From positions 62,001-126,000 of the forward strand of contig WGMO01000010.1 of the NCBI GenBank assembly GCA_016125075.1: a stretch of DNA of 64,000 nt, given 5' to 3'. The notes below the pieces were generated by a model that was given only the letters and a program-made list of their open reading frames with translations, did not search any database and had not been told where the DNA came from. Origin of the DNA: Terrimonas sp. (GTDB lineage: Bacteria > Bacteroidota > Bacteroidia > Chitinophagales > Chitinophagaceae). Positions 1 through 8,230 of the stretch are shown piece by piece (the stretch's first letter is position 1; the number at the start of each line of letters is the position of its first letter). The position numbers and the translations under genes are program-made.

Positions 1-754
1 GATCAATCAACAAAAGACTGAAATTGACCAGAAAGCCACTTTGCTGGAAGCACAAACCCAGCAGTTATCCGAACTGAATGCGGTGAAAAATAAATTATTT
101 TCAGTCATCTCCCATGACCTGAAAGGCCCCCTCTATGCTTTGAGGAACCTGTTCCGTAATATGCAGCAATTCGATACCCCCGCTAATGAGATCAAGATGA
201 TCATCCCGGATGTGGTCAACGACCTGAATTATACCACCGGGCTGATGGAGAATCTCCTGCAATGGGCTAAAAGCCAGATGCAGGCTGAAGCGATTCATAA
301 ACAGGTCATTGATCTCCGTGAGTTAATCGAAAAAGCCACCCGGCTTTTAAAACTGCAGGCAGATTCAAAACAGGTTTACCTGGAAACCAGGACCGATAAA
401 CCGGTCTATGTATATGCAGACATAGACATGGTTGACCTGGTGATCCGGAATATCCTTTCCAATGCAATCAAGTTTACGCCATCACGGGGAAATGTTTCCC
501 TAAAATTGAACAAAGCTGCTTCATTTGCAGAGGTCATCATTGAAGACACCGGAATGGGTATGAATGCAGAAGCCCTGGAAAAGATTAGAAGAAAAACATA
601 TTACACGACAAAGGGAACGGCTAACGAAAGCGGCACTGGACTGGGTTTGATGTTATGCCAGGAGTTTCTGAGTAAAAACGGGGGGAGGATGCATATCGAA
701 AGTGAAGAAGGGAAGGGCACCACCTTTTCATTTACCCTTCCTGTTTCCAATTGA
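1..754 (+). CDS. Sensor histidine kinase, 3' part (5' end outside window)
   Basis: The reading frame is open to the left edge of the window (first full codon at base 2), so only about 250 C-terminal residues are visible. It begins in a coiled-coil linker (EAQTQQLSELNAVKNKL) and continues into a HisKA dimerisation region with H-box SHDLKGPLYALRN (His codon 113-115), an N-box around NAIKFTP, and G-boxes DTGMGM and GTGLGLML. These belong to a HisKA/HATPase_c kinase that autophosphorylates on His and passes phosphate to a response regulator. No receiver domain or response regulator gene is visible nearby. The protein is clearly paralogous to the next gene (907-2445) from the linker to the C-terminus, so its missing N-terminus is probably also a multi-pass membrane domain; this last point is inference. 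Confidence 0.93.
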   Translation, partial: INQQKTEIDQKATLLEAQTQQLSELNAVKNKLFSVISHDLKGPLYALRNLFRNMQQFDTPANEIKMIIPDVVNDLNYTTGLMENLLQWAKSQMQAEAIHKQVIDLRELIEKATRLLKLQADSKQVYLETRTDKPVYVYADIDMVDLVIRNILSNAIKFTPSRGNVSLKLNKAASFAEVIIEDTGMGMNAEALEKIRRKTYYTTKGTANESGTGLGLMLCQEFLSKNGGRMHIESEEGKGTTFSFTLPVSN

Positions 755-906
755 TTTTGAAAGAAAAGGGCATTCTTACCGATTTTTTCATGTACAATCT
801 TGTGAATTACAAATGATTAATATACTTTTACCCACTTGGTTGACATAATATATTGTACCATTTACAATTGTATTATGATTGATAATATCCAATTCCTGAA
901 AGATTC

Positions 907-2445
907 ATGAAACCCATTGGGCAAAATACTGCAGAAACGGCTGACCAATTTGGGGTGAACGAGAGTTCAGCAGCCATGCACCCGGTAACAGACCTCCCGG
1001 TGAAATCCTTTAAAGATTTTGCCGCCATTTCCGGTTTTCTGATGTCCATTATGAACAGTGTTTCCCGGAGGCTCCTGAAAGTCATTCAATGGATCCGGTT
1101 CAACAGCACGACCTTTTTTCAGGCTATCCTGGAACTCAACAACCGGATCAAATATTTCGGTATATCTGACGATGTAACCGTTACTTACAGACGCCGGTTG
1201 GCATTGCTCAACCAGATCAATATTTTACATTTCCTTTCGAATATCATTATACCGGTTGTCGTATTTGTATCCAATGACAATTATTCGGTAACCTCGTTGT
1301 TACTGTCGCTCGCGCCCTCGCTGGTAAGTGTACTGGTGCTGACGCTGAATGCCTATCGTAAATACAATTCAGCCTTATTGGCCTACTTTATCCTGTATCC
1401 CTTTTTTACCTGTCTTATTTACCTCGGGGGTATGAACCTGGGCATGGAATTGTATTTTATCATGTATGGGATATTAGCTGTTTTTTTTCTCAACGAGATC
1501 GGGCAGATCATCTTTTCTGTAAGTTTTTCAATGATCAGTTATTTTATCCTGACCGTAGTGTTGAAAAATTATTCCTTCCAGTTGCAGACGGCCAACCCTG
1601 CTTTTTATTTTTTTAACCAGTTCGTGGCCATCATCTTTATTTTTTATGGCCTTTTGCTCATTAAAAAGGAAAATTCAGATTACCAGGAACATATCCTTGC
1701 CCAAAACAGGGATATTACCGAAAAGGCAAAATTATTGGAAGCACAAACGGCCCAGTTGTCGGCATTAAATTCCGTAAAGACCAGGTTATTTTCGATCATT
1801 TCGCATGATCTTCGTGCACCCGTATACGCCCTGCGGGACCTGTTCAGAAATGCAGAGAAGAAAAGGGTATCGCCGGAGCAGTTCACCGAACTCATTCCCG
1901 ATGTGGTGAATGATCTCAATAAGACCACTGAACTAATGGAAAGCCTCCTGCAGTGGGCAAAAAGCCAGATCAAGGCTGAAACCCTGGAAAAACGCCTGAT
2001 CAATATCCGGGAACTGGTTGCTGAAGCCACGGACCCGCTCCGGCTGCAGATTGAAAGCAAGCAAATCAGGCTGAGAACCGTCATGGATGATGCTGTGTAT
2101 GCATTTGCCGATGCCGACACGATCAATATCGTACTGAGGAACTTTATTTCAAACGCCATTAAATTCACCCCCAATGGCGGGAGTATCATTATCGAGGCCA
2201 GGGCCAAAGGACCGGTTTCAGAGATAAGCATTCATGATACCGGAATCGGTATCAGTGAAGAAAACATTAAAAAAATCTTTAAAGGTGAACATTATTCCAC
2301 CAAGGGAACCAATAACGAAAAAGGCACCGGACTGGGTTTAATGCTCTGCCAGGATTTCATTATCAAAAACGGGGGAACTATGTCGGCCCACAGTGAAATG
2401 GGAAAAGGCAGCAGTTTTTCTTTCACCCTTCCTTCCGGTAATTAA
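907..2445 (+). CDS. Membrane-bound sensor histidine kinase, paralogue of the upstream kinase
   Basis: A 512-residue protein. Residues about 95-255 form a multi-pass hydrophobic region of around six segments. A coiled-coil linker (EAQTAQLSALNSVKTRL) follows, then a HisKA domain with H-box SHDLRAPVYALRDL (His near residue 300), N-box NAIKFTP (about 416), and G-boxes DTGIGI and GTGLGLML. It should be an inner-membrane sensor kinase; the signal is unknown and no classical extracytoplasmic sensor domain is evident. The ATG at 907 is used; an in-frame ATG at 1042 would drop 45 polar residues before the membrane region and is possible. It lies 152 bases after the first kinase, in the same orientation, as a tandem duplication without a linked response regulator. 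Confidence 0.93.
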   Translation: MKPIGQNTAETADQFGVNESSAAMHPVTDLPVKSFKDFAAISGFLMSIMNSVSRRLLKVIQWIRFNSTTFFQAILELNNRIKYFGISDDVTVTYRRRLALLNQINILHFLSNIIIPVVVFVSNDNYSVTSLLLSLAPSLVSVLVLTLNAYRKYNSALLAYFILYPFFTCLIYLGGMNLGMELYFIMYGILAVFFLNEIGQIIFSVSFSMISYFILTVVLKNYSFQLQTANPAFYFFNQFVAIIFIFYGLLLIKKENSDYQEHILAQNRDITEKAKLLEAQTAQLSALNSVKTRLFSIISHDLRAPVYALRDLFRNAEKKRVSPEQFTELIPDVVNDLNKTTELMESLLQWAKSQIKAETLEKRLINIRELVAEATDPLRLQIESKQIRLRTVMDDAVYAFADADTINIVLRNFISNAIKFTPNGGSIIIEARAKGPVSEISIHDTGIGISEENIKKIFKGEHYSTKGTNNEKGTGLGLMLCQDFIIKNGGTMSAHSEMGKGSSFSFTLPSGN

Positions 2446-2499
2446 GACCTGTGAATAAATAATTGATCCTTTCAGGAAATAGATGCTCTATTTTGCCCT

Positions 2500-3054
2500 T
2501 TGAAAGACAGTTTGAGAAAATCCCTTACCATATTACTGATGGTCTGTTTCCTGTTTGAATGGGGTGGTTATTATTTTGTCTATTCCGTGAACCGCAGCAT
2601 TATTAAAACAGCAGTGAGTGAATACCTCCGAAAGCATAACGAGTCAGGTGAACAACAGGAATTAAGTTTTCAGCTTGTCAACGGTAAACCATCCGATATC
2701 AATTTTGAATGGGTGGATGAACATGAGTTCCGTTTCCGGGGTGAAATGTATGATGTGGTGGAAACCAGGGTTACCGGAGATAGTATATCGGTCCGATGTG
2801 TAAAGGACGAGCAGGAAAATGATTTAATCCGGAGTTTTGAAAATATTGTGGCCCGCCAGGGAGCGGAAAAACCTTCAAAAACCAATTCCCATACCTTGCT
2901 GGAGATCCTGAACACACCTTCACTGCCCGTTGAAAAAACGGATTTTTATTTGGAGGAATTTGCACAGGGATATTGGCCGGCAGCTATGCATATCATTCTT
3001 CCTCACTATTCATATGATGTACTGACACCGCCGCCTCAAGCCTACCGGATTTAA
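2500..3054 (+). CDS. Hypothetical single-pass membrane protein
   Basis: A 184-residue protein I do not recognise. It has a short basic N-terminus followed by one hydrophobic segment (about residues 8-30, LTILLMVCFLFEWGGYYFVY), then a soluble, acidic, presumably periplasmic domain ending in a Pro-rich tail. The likely start is TTG at 2500. The first in-frame ATG, at 2539, lies inside the hydrophobic segment and would destroy the anchor. No ATG or GTG lies upstream in frame for at least nine codons. It follows the second kinase by 54 bases on the same strand, so it could be co-transcribed with it. The start codon is the weakest part of this call. Confidence 0.72.
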   Translation: MKDSLRKSLTILLMVCFLFEWGGYYFVYSVNRSIIKTAVSEYLRKHNESGEQQELSFQLVNGKPSDINFEWVDEHEFRFRGEMYDVVETRVTGDSISVRCVKDEQENDLIRSFENIVARQGAEKPSKTNSHTLLEILNTPSLPVEKTDFYLEEFAQGYWPAAMHIILPHYSYDVLTPPPQAYRI

Positions 3055-3081
3055 GGATATCGACTGTACAGACTGTTTTAC

Positions 3082-3101
3082 ACAGGCAGTATACTGCCTG
3101 T
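3082..3101. promoter_or_regulatory. Perfect 20-base palindrome upstream of the heme-uptake receptor gene
   Basis: The two arms ACAGGCAGTA and TACTGCCTGT are exact reverse complements. The site ends 21 bases before the receptor ATG at 3123. It could be an operator for a dimeric repressor of the uptake operon. As RNA it also folds into an 8-bp stem with a TATA loop followed by ATTTT, so a weak terminator for the 2500-3054 gene is an alternative. Confidence 0.55.
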
Positions 3102-3122
3102 ATTTTAAATTGTAAACTCATT

Positions 3123-5456
3123 ATGAAAAAGACTATACTTTTCGCCATCATGGCGCATCTCAGCATTTATATCAATGCCCAGGCATTAACCGGAAAGGTA
3201 TTTGATGCCGCCAATAAAAATCCTTTATCGGGTGCCACTGTAAAATTGGGTACCGAAGTAGTTTCAACGGATAAGGATGGACATTTTAAAATTGCATGCA
3301 GCATTTCATCAGAATTAACGGTGACCTATATTGGCTATGCTCCATTTTCAAAGTTCATCAGGAATTGTAATGAAGACTTGAATATCGGGCTCACGGCGAC
3401 GGGAAAAGACCTGGAGGCTGTTGAAATAACGGCTACCTCCAGCCAAAATAAACAAATTCTTTATCAGCCCTCTTCCATTACAAAATTGCAACCCACCGAA
3501 TTGAAACGGGCCAGCGGCTTGTTCCTGGATGATGCCATCAATGCAAACGTACCCGGTGTAACGATGAACAGGAGAACCGTAGCAGCCGGTCAGCAATTTA
3601 ATATCCGGGGTTACGGAAATGGTGTAGGGTTCAGGGGAGCCAGTAACAATTTTGACGGGTTAGGATACAAAGTTTATCTCAACGGCATACCCGTAACGGA
3701 TGCTGAAGGTATCACCCTCATGGATGATATAGATTTTGCATCAGTGGGGAATGTTGAAGTAACCAAGGGACCTGCGGGAACATTATACGGGCTTGCTATA
3801 GCCGGGGTGGTCAACCTGGAAACCATGCAACCCGAAAAAGGAAAAGTATCCCTGGGCCAGGATATCCTGGTGGGGAATTACGGGCTTCAGCGCTATACCA
3901 CGCATTTCATGATGGGTGGCGCCAACGCTTCCTTACTGGTCAACTATGGAAAACAAAAATCAGATGGTTTTATGCCCCATAATGCATCCAGCAAGGATTT
4001 CATCAATTTGGCCGGGGATTTCCAACCCAATGACAGGCAATCGCTCACAGCATTTTTCGGGTATGCCAACAGTTATGATCAAAGAGCCGGTGAACTTACC
4101 ATTTCCCAGTATCAGAACTTTGATTACAGCGGTAACCCCGCCTATATTAAAAATAATGCTCATTCAGAAATCATCGGGTTTCGCGCAGGGCTGGGTCATA
4201 CTTATAAGTTTAATGATCATTTTAGCAATGCCACCACCGTATATGTTTCCGCTGTCAGTAATAATTCAAGTTCAGCGGGTGGGTGGACAGACAAAAACCC
4301 TTTAAATTTTGGGCTGCGGTCTACCTTCAACAACCGGATCCAGATGCAAAATGGATTCACGCTGGGGGGTATTACCGGTATAGAAACACAACGGCAGCAG
4401 GCACAAATTATCGGTTATGCGATGATCCCTGATAGTGCTGACCTTTCGGGTTATAACAGAATCGGGAATACCCGAAGCAACCAGTTTACCATAACGGCCA
4501 CAACTTCATTGTTTACAGAATGGACCCTTTCCATGCCCCATGAAATGGCCCTTACGGCCGGGATAGGCATCAGTAACATGATGATCGAATTGAACGACCG
4601 GCTCTTTACCGGAAATTATAATGCGCCAAAGCAATATGCCAAAAAATATAGCGGTATGGTATCACCGCATATAGCATTCAATAAGGTGTTCAATAAACAG
4701 GTTTCTGCCTATGCTGCTTACAGCAAGGGCTACAAGGCTCCTGTCAGTTCCCAGTTTTTCATTCCACAAACAGGTCAGTTGAATACCGGTCTTGACCCTG
4801 AAGTCGGCAACCAGTTTGAAATCGGGACGAAGGGAGCTATCCTGAAAGACCGATTAAGCTACCAGTTAGCATTGTTCAACAGTTTCTTTTCAGATAAGAT
4901 GACAGCCGTTGCTGTAACGAGCGGCAATACCACCCTGTATACTTATATCGCCAACAGCGGAAAACAAAACAACAAAGGGATTGAATTATTACTCAAGTAT
5001 GCTGCTTTCACATCGGAAACCGGTTTATTCCGTTCCATCCGTTCTTTTGCGAATCTTACTTATTCCGACTTCAAGTACGAGAACTTTAAATACAGAAATG
5101 ATGATTACAGCGGAAAGGCGGTGGCAGGTGTAGCAAAATTTATGAGTACGATCGGGGTTGACATAAACGCGGCTGCAGGTATCTACGCCAATCTTACCTA
5201 TTCCTATAAGGATCCTATGCCCATCAGTTCGGATGGTATGAATTATACGCATAGCTATAACCTCTTAAATGCCAAATTGGGCATCAGTCGTCAGCTTTCA
5301 AATCATTTTGCGATCGATGCCAGCTTTGGGGTCACCAATATCACAGGGGTGCAATATTATTACATGGTATTTGTCAACCAGTTACCGGATGCATACCTTC
5401 CGGCCACAAAGGATCCCAATTATTTTGCAGGGATCAACCTGAAATATAATTTTTGA
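3123..5456 (+). CDS. TonB-dependent outer-membrane receptor, probably for heme or a siderophore
   Basis: A 777-residue receptor. A signal peptide ends near residue 19 (YINAQA). Residues about 22-100 form a carboxypeptidase-regulatory-like beta-sandwich typical of Bacteroidota receptors. A plug domain follows at about 115-235 (KLQPTELKRASG, FNIRGYG, VTKGPAGTLYG), then a 22-strand-type barrel ending in the aromatic terminus NLKYNF. It imports a substrate through the outer membrane using TonB energy. The ligand is inferred from the next three genes, which resemble hemin ABC importers. The classical heme-receptor FRAP/NPNL box is not obvious, so a siderophore or cobalamin ligand remains possible. 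First gene of a probable receptor-hmuT-hmuU-hmuV operon, with a stem-loop between it and hmuT. Confidence 0.92.
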   Translation: MKKTILFAIMAHLSIYINAQALTGKVFDAANKNPLSGATVKLGTEVVSTDKDGHFKIACSISSELTVTYIGYAPFSKFIRNCNEDLNIGLTATGKDLEAVEITATSSQNKQILYQPSSITKLQPTELKRASGLFLDDAINANVPGVTMNRRTVAAGQQFNIRGYGNGVGFRGASNNFDGLGYKVYLNGIPVTDAEGITLMDDIDFASVGNVEVTKGPAGTLYGLAIAGVVNLETMQPEKGKVSLGQDILVGNYGLQRYTTHFMMGGANASLLVNYGKQKSDGFMPHNASSKDFINLAGDFQPNDRQSLTAFFGYANSYDQRAGELTISQYQNFDYSGNPAYIKNNAHSEIIGFRAGLGHTYKFNDHFSNATTVYVSAVSNNSSSAGGWTDKNPLNFGLRSTFNNRIQMQNGFTLGGITGIETQRQQAQIIGYAMIPDSADLSGYNRIGNTRSNQFTITATTSLFTEWTLSMPHEMALTAGIGISNMMIELNDRLFTGNYNAPKQYAKKYSGMVSPHIAFNKVFNKQVSAYAAYSKGYKAPVSSQFFIPQTGQLNTGLDPEVGNQFEIGTKGAILKDRLSYQLALFNSFFSDKMTAVAVTSGNTTLYTYIANSGKQNNKGIELLLKYAAFTSETGLFRSIRSFANLTYSDFKYENFKYRNDDYSGKAVAGVAKFMSTIGVDINAAAGIYANLTYSYKDPMPISSDGMNYTHSYNLLNAKLGISRQLSNHFAIDASFGVTNITGVQYYYMVFVNQLPDAYLPATKDPNYFAGINLKYNF

Positions 5457-5463
5457 TCAGGGT

Positions 5464-5489
5464 ACAAAGCAGCCCCCTGGCTGCTTTGT
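5464..5489 (+). other. Intercistronic stem-loop between receptor and hmuT
   Basis: ACAAAGCAGCC and GGCTGCTTTGT pair perfectly over 11 bp around a CCCT loop. It lies 7 bases after the receptor stop and 16 bases before the hmuT ATG. No T-run follows, so it is not a standard intrinsic terminator. A hairpin here commonly stabilises the upstream part of a polycistronic RNA and lowers downstream expression; that role is inferred. Confidence 0.6.
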
Positions 5490-5505
5490 CCTTCAAAACC
5501 ATAGC

Positions 5506-6366
5506 ATGAAAAAGATATTCATCATAGGGGTGGCGGTATTCGCTGTTTCCTGCGGGAGATTTGGGAAAAAAGACCATGAGACCGGTAAAAAGCTCAGGAT
5601 CGTTTGTGTTTCCAAGCAACTGAATGAGATCATTTTTGCCGTGAAGGGTGATACTGCACTGGTGGGTGTTGACATTTCAAGCACCTATCCACCGGAGGCA
5701 AAAAAAATTACGGCAGTAGGATACCACCGGGCACTCAATGCAGAGGGAATCATTTCCTTACAACCTTCCGTAGTTTGGCACGATGGCAATATTGCACCCG
5801 AACAGGTAATAGCACAACTAAAAAAAGTGGGAATACCGCTTCGGGAATTCAAAGCCGGCCCTACGATCGATTCGACAAAAATGCTCATCATGCAGATTGC
5901 AAAAGAGTTCAACAATGAGCAAAGGGGGAAGGAACTCTGCGATCAACTGGATGCTGATATGGCGAAACTGGAACTGGCCAGGAAAGCCTATTCCGATCAC
6001 CCCAGGGTGATGATCATACATTTTGGGCAGGCCGCTAATAAATATTTTGTGTTGAACAGGAGGGGCGTCCCCAACCAGATGCTGGAATGGGCGGGTGCAG
6101 TGAATGCTTCCGATACCGCTCAGCGATGGAGGGATCTGAGTGCAGAAGTGATCGCCATGGCACAGCCGGACGTCATCCTGGCAACGGATTTTGGATACGA
6201 TTTGCAGGGAAGTCTCGAAAAATTCAAAAAACTGCCGGGTATTGCCTTATCCCCCGCAGCTCAAAATAACAGGATATACAGGATCGAAGAACATGACCTG
6301 ATTTACCTGGGTCCGCGAACCGGTGAAAATGTGATGAAGATCATGAAATTGGTCCACAAGCAATAA
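5506..6366 (+). CDS. hmuT: Hemin-type ABC transporter substrate-binding lipoprotein
   Basis: A 286-residue TroA-like periplasmic binding protein. The N-terminus has a lipoprotein signal with lipobox AVSC (Cys 16), so it should be tethered to a membrane. Family-typical stretches include DISSTYPPEA, VGYHRALNAEGI, MLEWAGAVNA and LSAEVIAMAQPDVIL, which match the HmuT hemin-binding group better than BtuF. It would accept the ligand released by the outer-membrane receptor and pass it to the permease. Its stop is directly followed by the ATG of hmuU with no gap, indicating translational coupling. Substrate identity is inferred from family resemblance and from the HmuV-like ATPase. Confidence 0.87.
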   Translation: MKKIFIIGVAVFAVSCGRFGKKDHETGKKLRIVCVSKQLNEIIFAVKGDTALVGVDISSTYPPEAKKITAVGYHRALNAEGIISLQPSVVWHDGNIAPEQVIAQLKKVGIPLREFKAGPTIDSTKMLIMQIAKEFNNEQRGKELCDQLDADMAKLELARKAYSDHPRVMIIHFGQAANKYFVLNRRGVPNQMLEWAGAVNASDTAQRWRDLSAEVIAMAQPDVILATDFGYDLQGSLEKFKKLPGIALSPAAQNNRIYRIEEHDLIYLGPRTGENVMKIMKLVHKQ

Positions 6367-7440
6367 ATGATGAAAACGGCAACAATCAGTTTCAGGGCTT
6401 ATTATATTTTCCTGTCCATTTTACTGATCATCTCGCTGATTATTTCCGCCAGGGTAGGAGCAGTTGACCTCTCTTTTGAAAAAATTTTTCATTTCATCGC
6501 GAGGGCAATTGGATGGACCGGACCTGCCGATGCCAGTTCTGTTGAAGAACAGGTATTCTTTCAAATCAGGTTGCCAAGGGTTATCCTCTGTGCATTTGTC
6601 GGAGCCGCACTTTCGGTATCGGGGGCTTTGATGCAAGCTCTTTTCCGTAACCCCATTGTAGAACCGGGCCTGGTGGGAACCTCGGCGGGTTCGGCATTGG
6701 GGGCTGCCTTTATTTTTGTGATGGGCAAATCGATCGCAGGTGCTTATGCGGATGTTCTGGGTCCTTATCTCTTACCCCTGTTTGCTTTTGCGGGTGGTTT
6801 CCTGGCTACGCTTATCGTTTATAAATTTTCGAGTGTTTTTGGCAAAACCAATGTAAACACCATGATCCTGGCCGGTATTGCGGTGAACGCCCTTGCCAAT
6901 GGCGGTACTGGCTTTTTCTCCTATATTGCCCGGGACCCACAGGCCAGGAGCATTACCTTCTGGAACCTGGGAACCCTGTCCGGCGCCGATTGGCAGGGCG
7001 TGGTCCTCGTGGGTTCTTCTACTTTGTTCGGTATCTTGATCTGTCTCCGGTACAGTAAGGCCCTTAATGCATTATTACTCGGGGAGGAGGAAGCAGGATA
7101 CCTTGGTATTAAAACAGAAAAACTAAAGTGGAAGATCATCCTGATCAATACGTTTATGGTTGCCATTGCGACTTCGTTGGTGGGGGTAATCAGTTTTGTC
7201 GGGCTGATCGTACCCCATATCCTCCGCATGTTAAAAAGCAGTGATAACCGGTTTCTCATCATTGGTTCTGCCTTACTGGGAGGCATTATCCTCAACCTGG
7301 CCGATATGCTGGCCCGGATACTCGTGGCACCTTCCGAATTTCCTATCGGCATCATTACGGCCTTTGTAGGAGCCCCGGTATTCTTATATATGCTGATCAG
7401 CAATAGCCGTAAACAGCAGAAAGGAGGTTTTTATGCTTGA
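6367..7440 (+). CDS. hmuU: FecCD-family ABC transporter permease
   Basis: A 357-residue inner-membrane permease with the FecCD/BtuC pattern of about ten membrane segments. Recognisable family stretches are RLPRVILCAFVGAALSVSGA near residues 68-87, NPIVEPGLVGTSAGSALGA, and FVGLIVPHILRML near residue 277, a typical cytoplasmic coupling region. It starts on the base after the hmuT stop and overlaps the hmuV start by 8 bases, so the three genes form one tight operon. It forms the ligand channel of the importer. The hmuU symbol rests on context; FecCD permeases for heme, B12 and siderophores are hard to tell apart by sequence alone. Confidence 0.9.
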   Translation: MMKTATISFRAYYIFLSILLIISLIISARVGAVDLSFEKIFHFIARAIGWTGPADASSVEEQVFFQIRLPRVILCAFVGAALSVSGALMQALFRNPIVEPGLVGTSAGSALGAAFIFVMGKSIAGAYADVLGPYLLPLFAFAGGFLATLIVYKFSSVFGKTNVNTMILAGIAVNALANGGTGFFSYIARDPQARSITFWNLGTLSGADWQGVVLVGSSTLFGILICLRYSKALNALLLGEEEAGYLGIKTEKLKWKIILINTFMVAIATSLVGVISFVGLIVPHILRMLKSSDNRFLIIGSALLGGIILNLADMLARILVAPSEFPIGIITAFVGAPVFLYMLISNSRKQQKGGFYA

Positions 7441-8230
7441 GATTACAAACTTGTTCTATCAATTTGGGAAAAAAGAGATCCTGAAAGGGATCACAACCCG
7501 TTTTAAACCCGGAATGCTACATGTCATCGTTGGTCCTAATGGGTGCGGGAAATCGACCCTGATGAAGGTTTTCAGCGGCGAGTCTGTTGCCGGAAAAGGA
7601 TTGGTGAAATACTTCGGAAAAGATATTGCAACTTATGAAAAGTCTGCCCTGGCAAAAAGCCGTGCTGTGATGAGCCAGCAACCCGAATTATATTTCCCTT
7701 TGACAGTTGCAGAGATCGTAATGATGGGAAGGTATCCACATTTCAATCTCAAACCCACCAGCGAAGATGAAGCGATTTGTCACCAGGCCATGGAGAAAAT
7801 GGAACTCCTTGCTTTCGCAGAAAGAGATTACCTGACCTTGTCGGGCGGAGAGAAACAGAGGGTCCATTTTGCCAGGATACTCTGCCAGATCTGGGGGGCC
7901 TATGAAGGAGAATGCAAAGGACTTTTTTTGGACGAAGCCGTATCGCATCTTGATCTGAAACACCAGCACCAGTTATTGCAGGAAGCCAAAAAACTTTCCG
8001 GTTTGGGATCACTGGTGATCTGTATTCTTCATGATCTTAATCTTGCTATCACATATGCCGACAGGATTTTAATGATGAAAGAAGGACGCATCCGACAGGA
8101 ACTGGATGATCCCTATACCATCAATCCCGGTATGGTCAGGGAGATTTTTGAAGTGGACGCACAGATAGTGAAAAGACAATCTAACAGACCGGTTATCATT
8201 TTCGAACCCGGCAACTTTACTGTGTACTGA
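7433..8230 (+). CDS. hmuV: Heme-type ABC transporter ATP-binding protein
   Basis: A 265-residue ABC ATPase. Walker A is GPNGCGKST (about residues 34-42), the signature is LSGGEKQRVHFARILCQIW, and Walker B with D-loop is GLFLDEAVSHLD, with H-loop ILHDLNLA. The signature followed by ARxLxQIW, and the acidic loop just before Walker B, are characteristic of HmuV heme importers. Walker B carries DEA instead of the usual DEP, which leaves the catalytic Glu intact. It energises import through HmuU. Its 3' end overlaps the convergent lactonase gene by 14 bases and no terminator is visible between them. Confidence 0.9.
   Translation: MLEITNLFYQFGKKEILKGITTRFKPGMLHVIVGPNGCGKSTLMKVFSGESVAGKGLVKYFGKDIATYEKSALAKSRAVMSQQPELYFPLTVAEIVMMGRYPHFNLKPTSEDEAICHQAMEKMELLAFAERDYLTLSGGEKQRVHFARILCQIWGAYEGECKGLFLDEAVSHLDLKHQHQLLQEAKKLSGLGSLVICILHDLNLAITYADRILMMKEGRIRQELDDPYTINPGMVREIFEVDAQIVKRQSNRPVIIFEPGNFTVY

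Noticed and set aside
1680-2231. A 183-codon open frame antisense to the second histidine kinase
   Set aside because: It covers the most conserved kinase motifs in antisense and gives a Ser/Leu-rich, motif-free protein.
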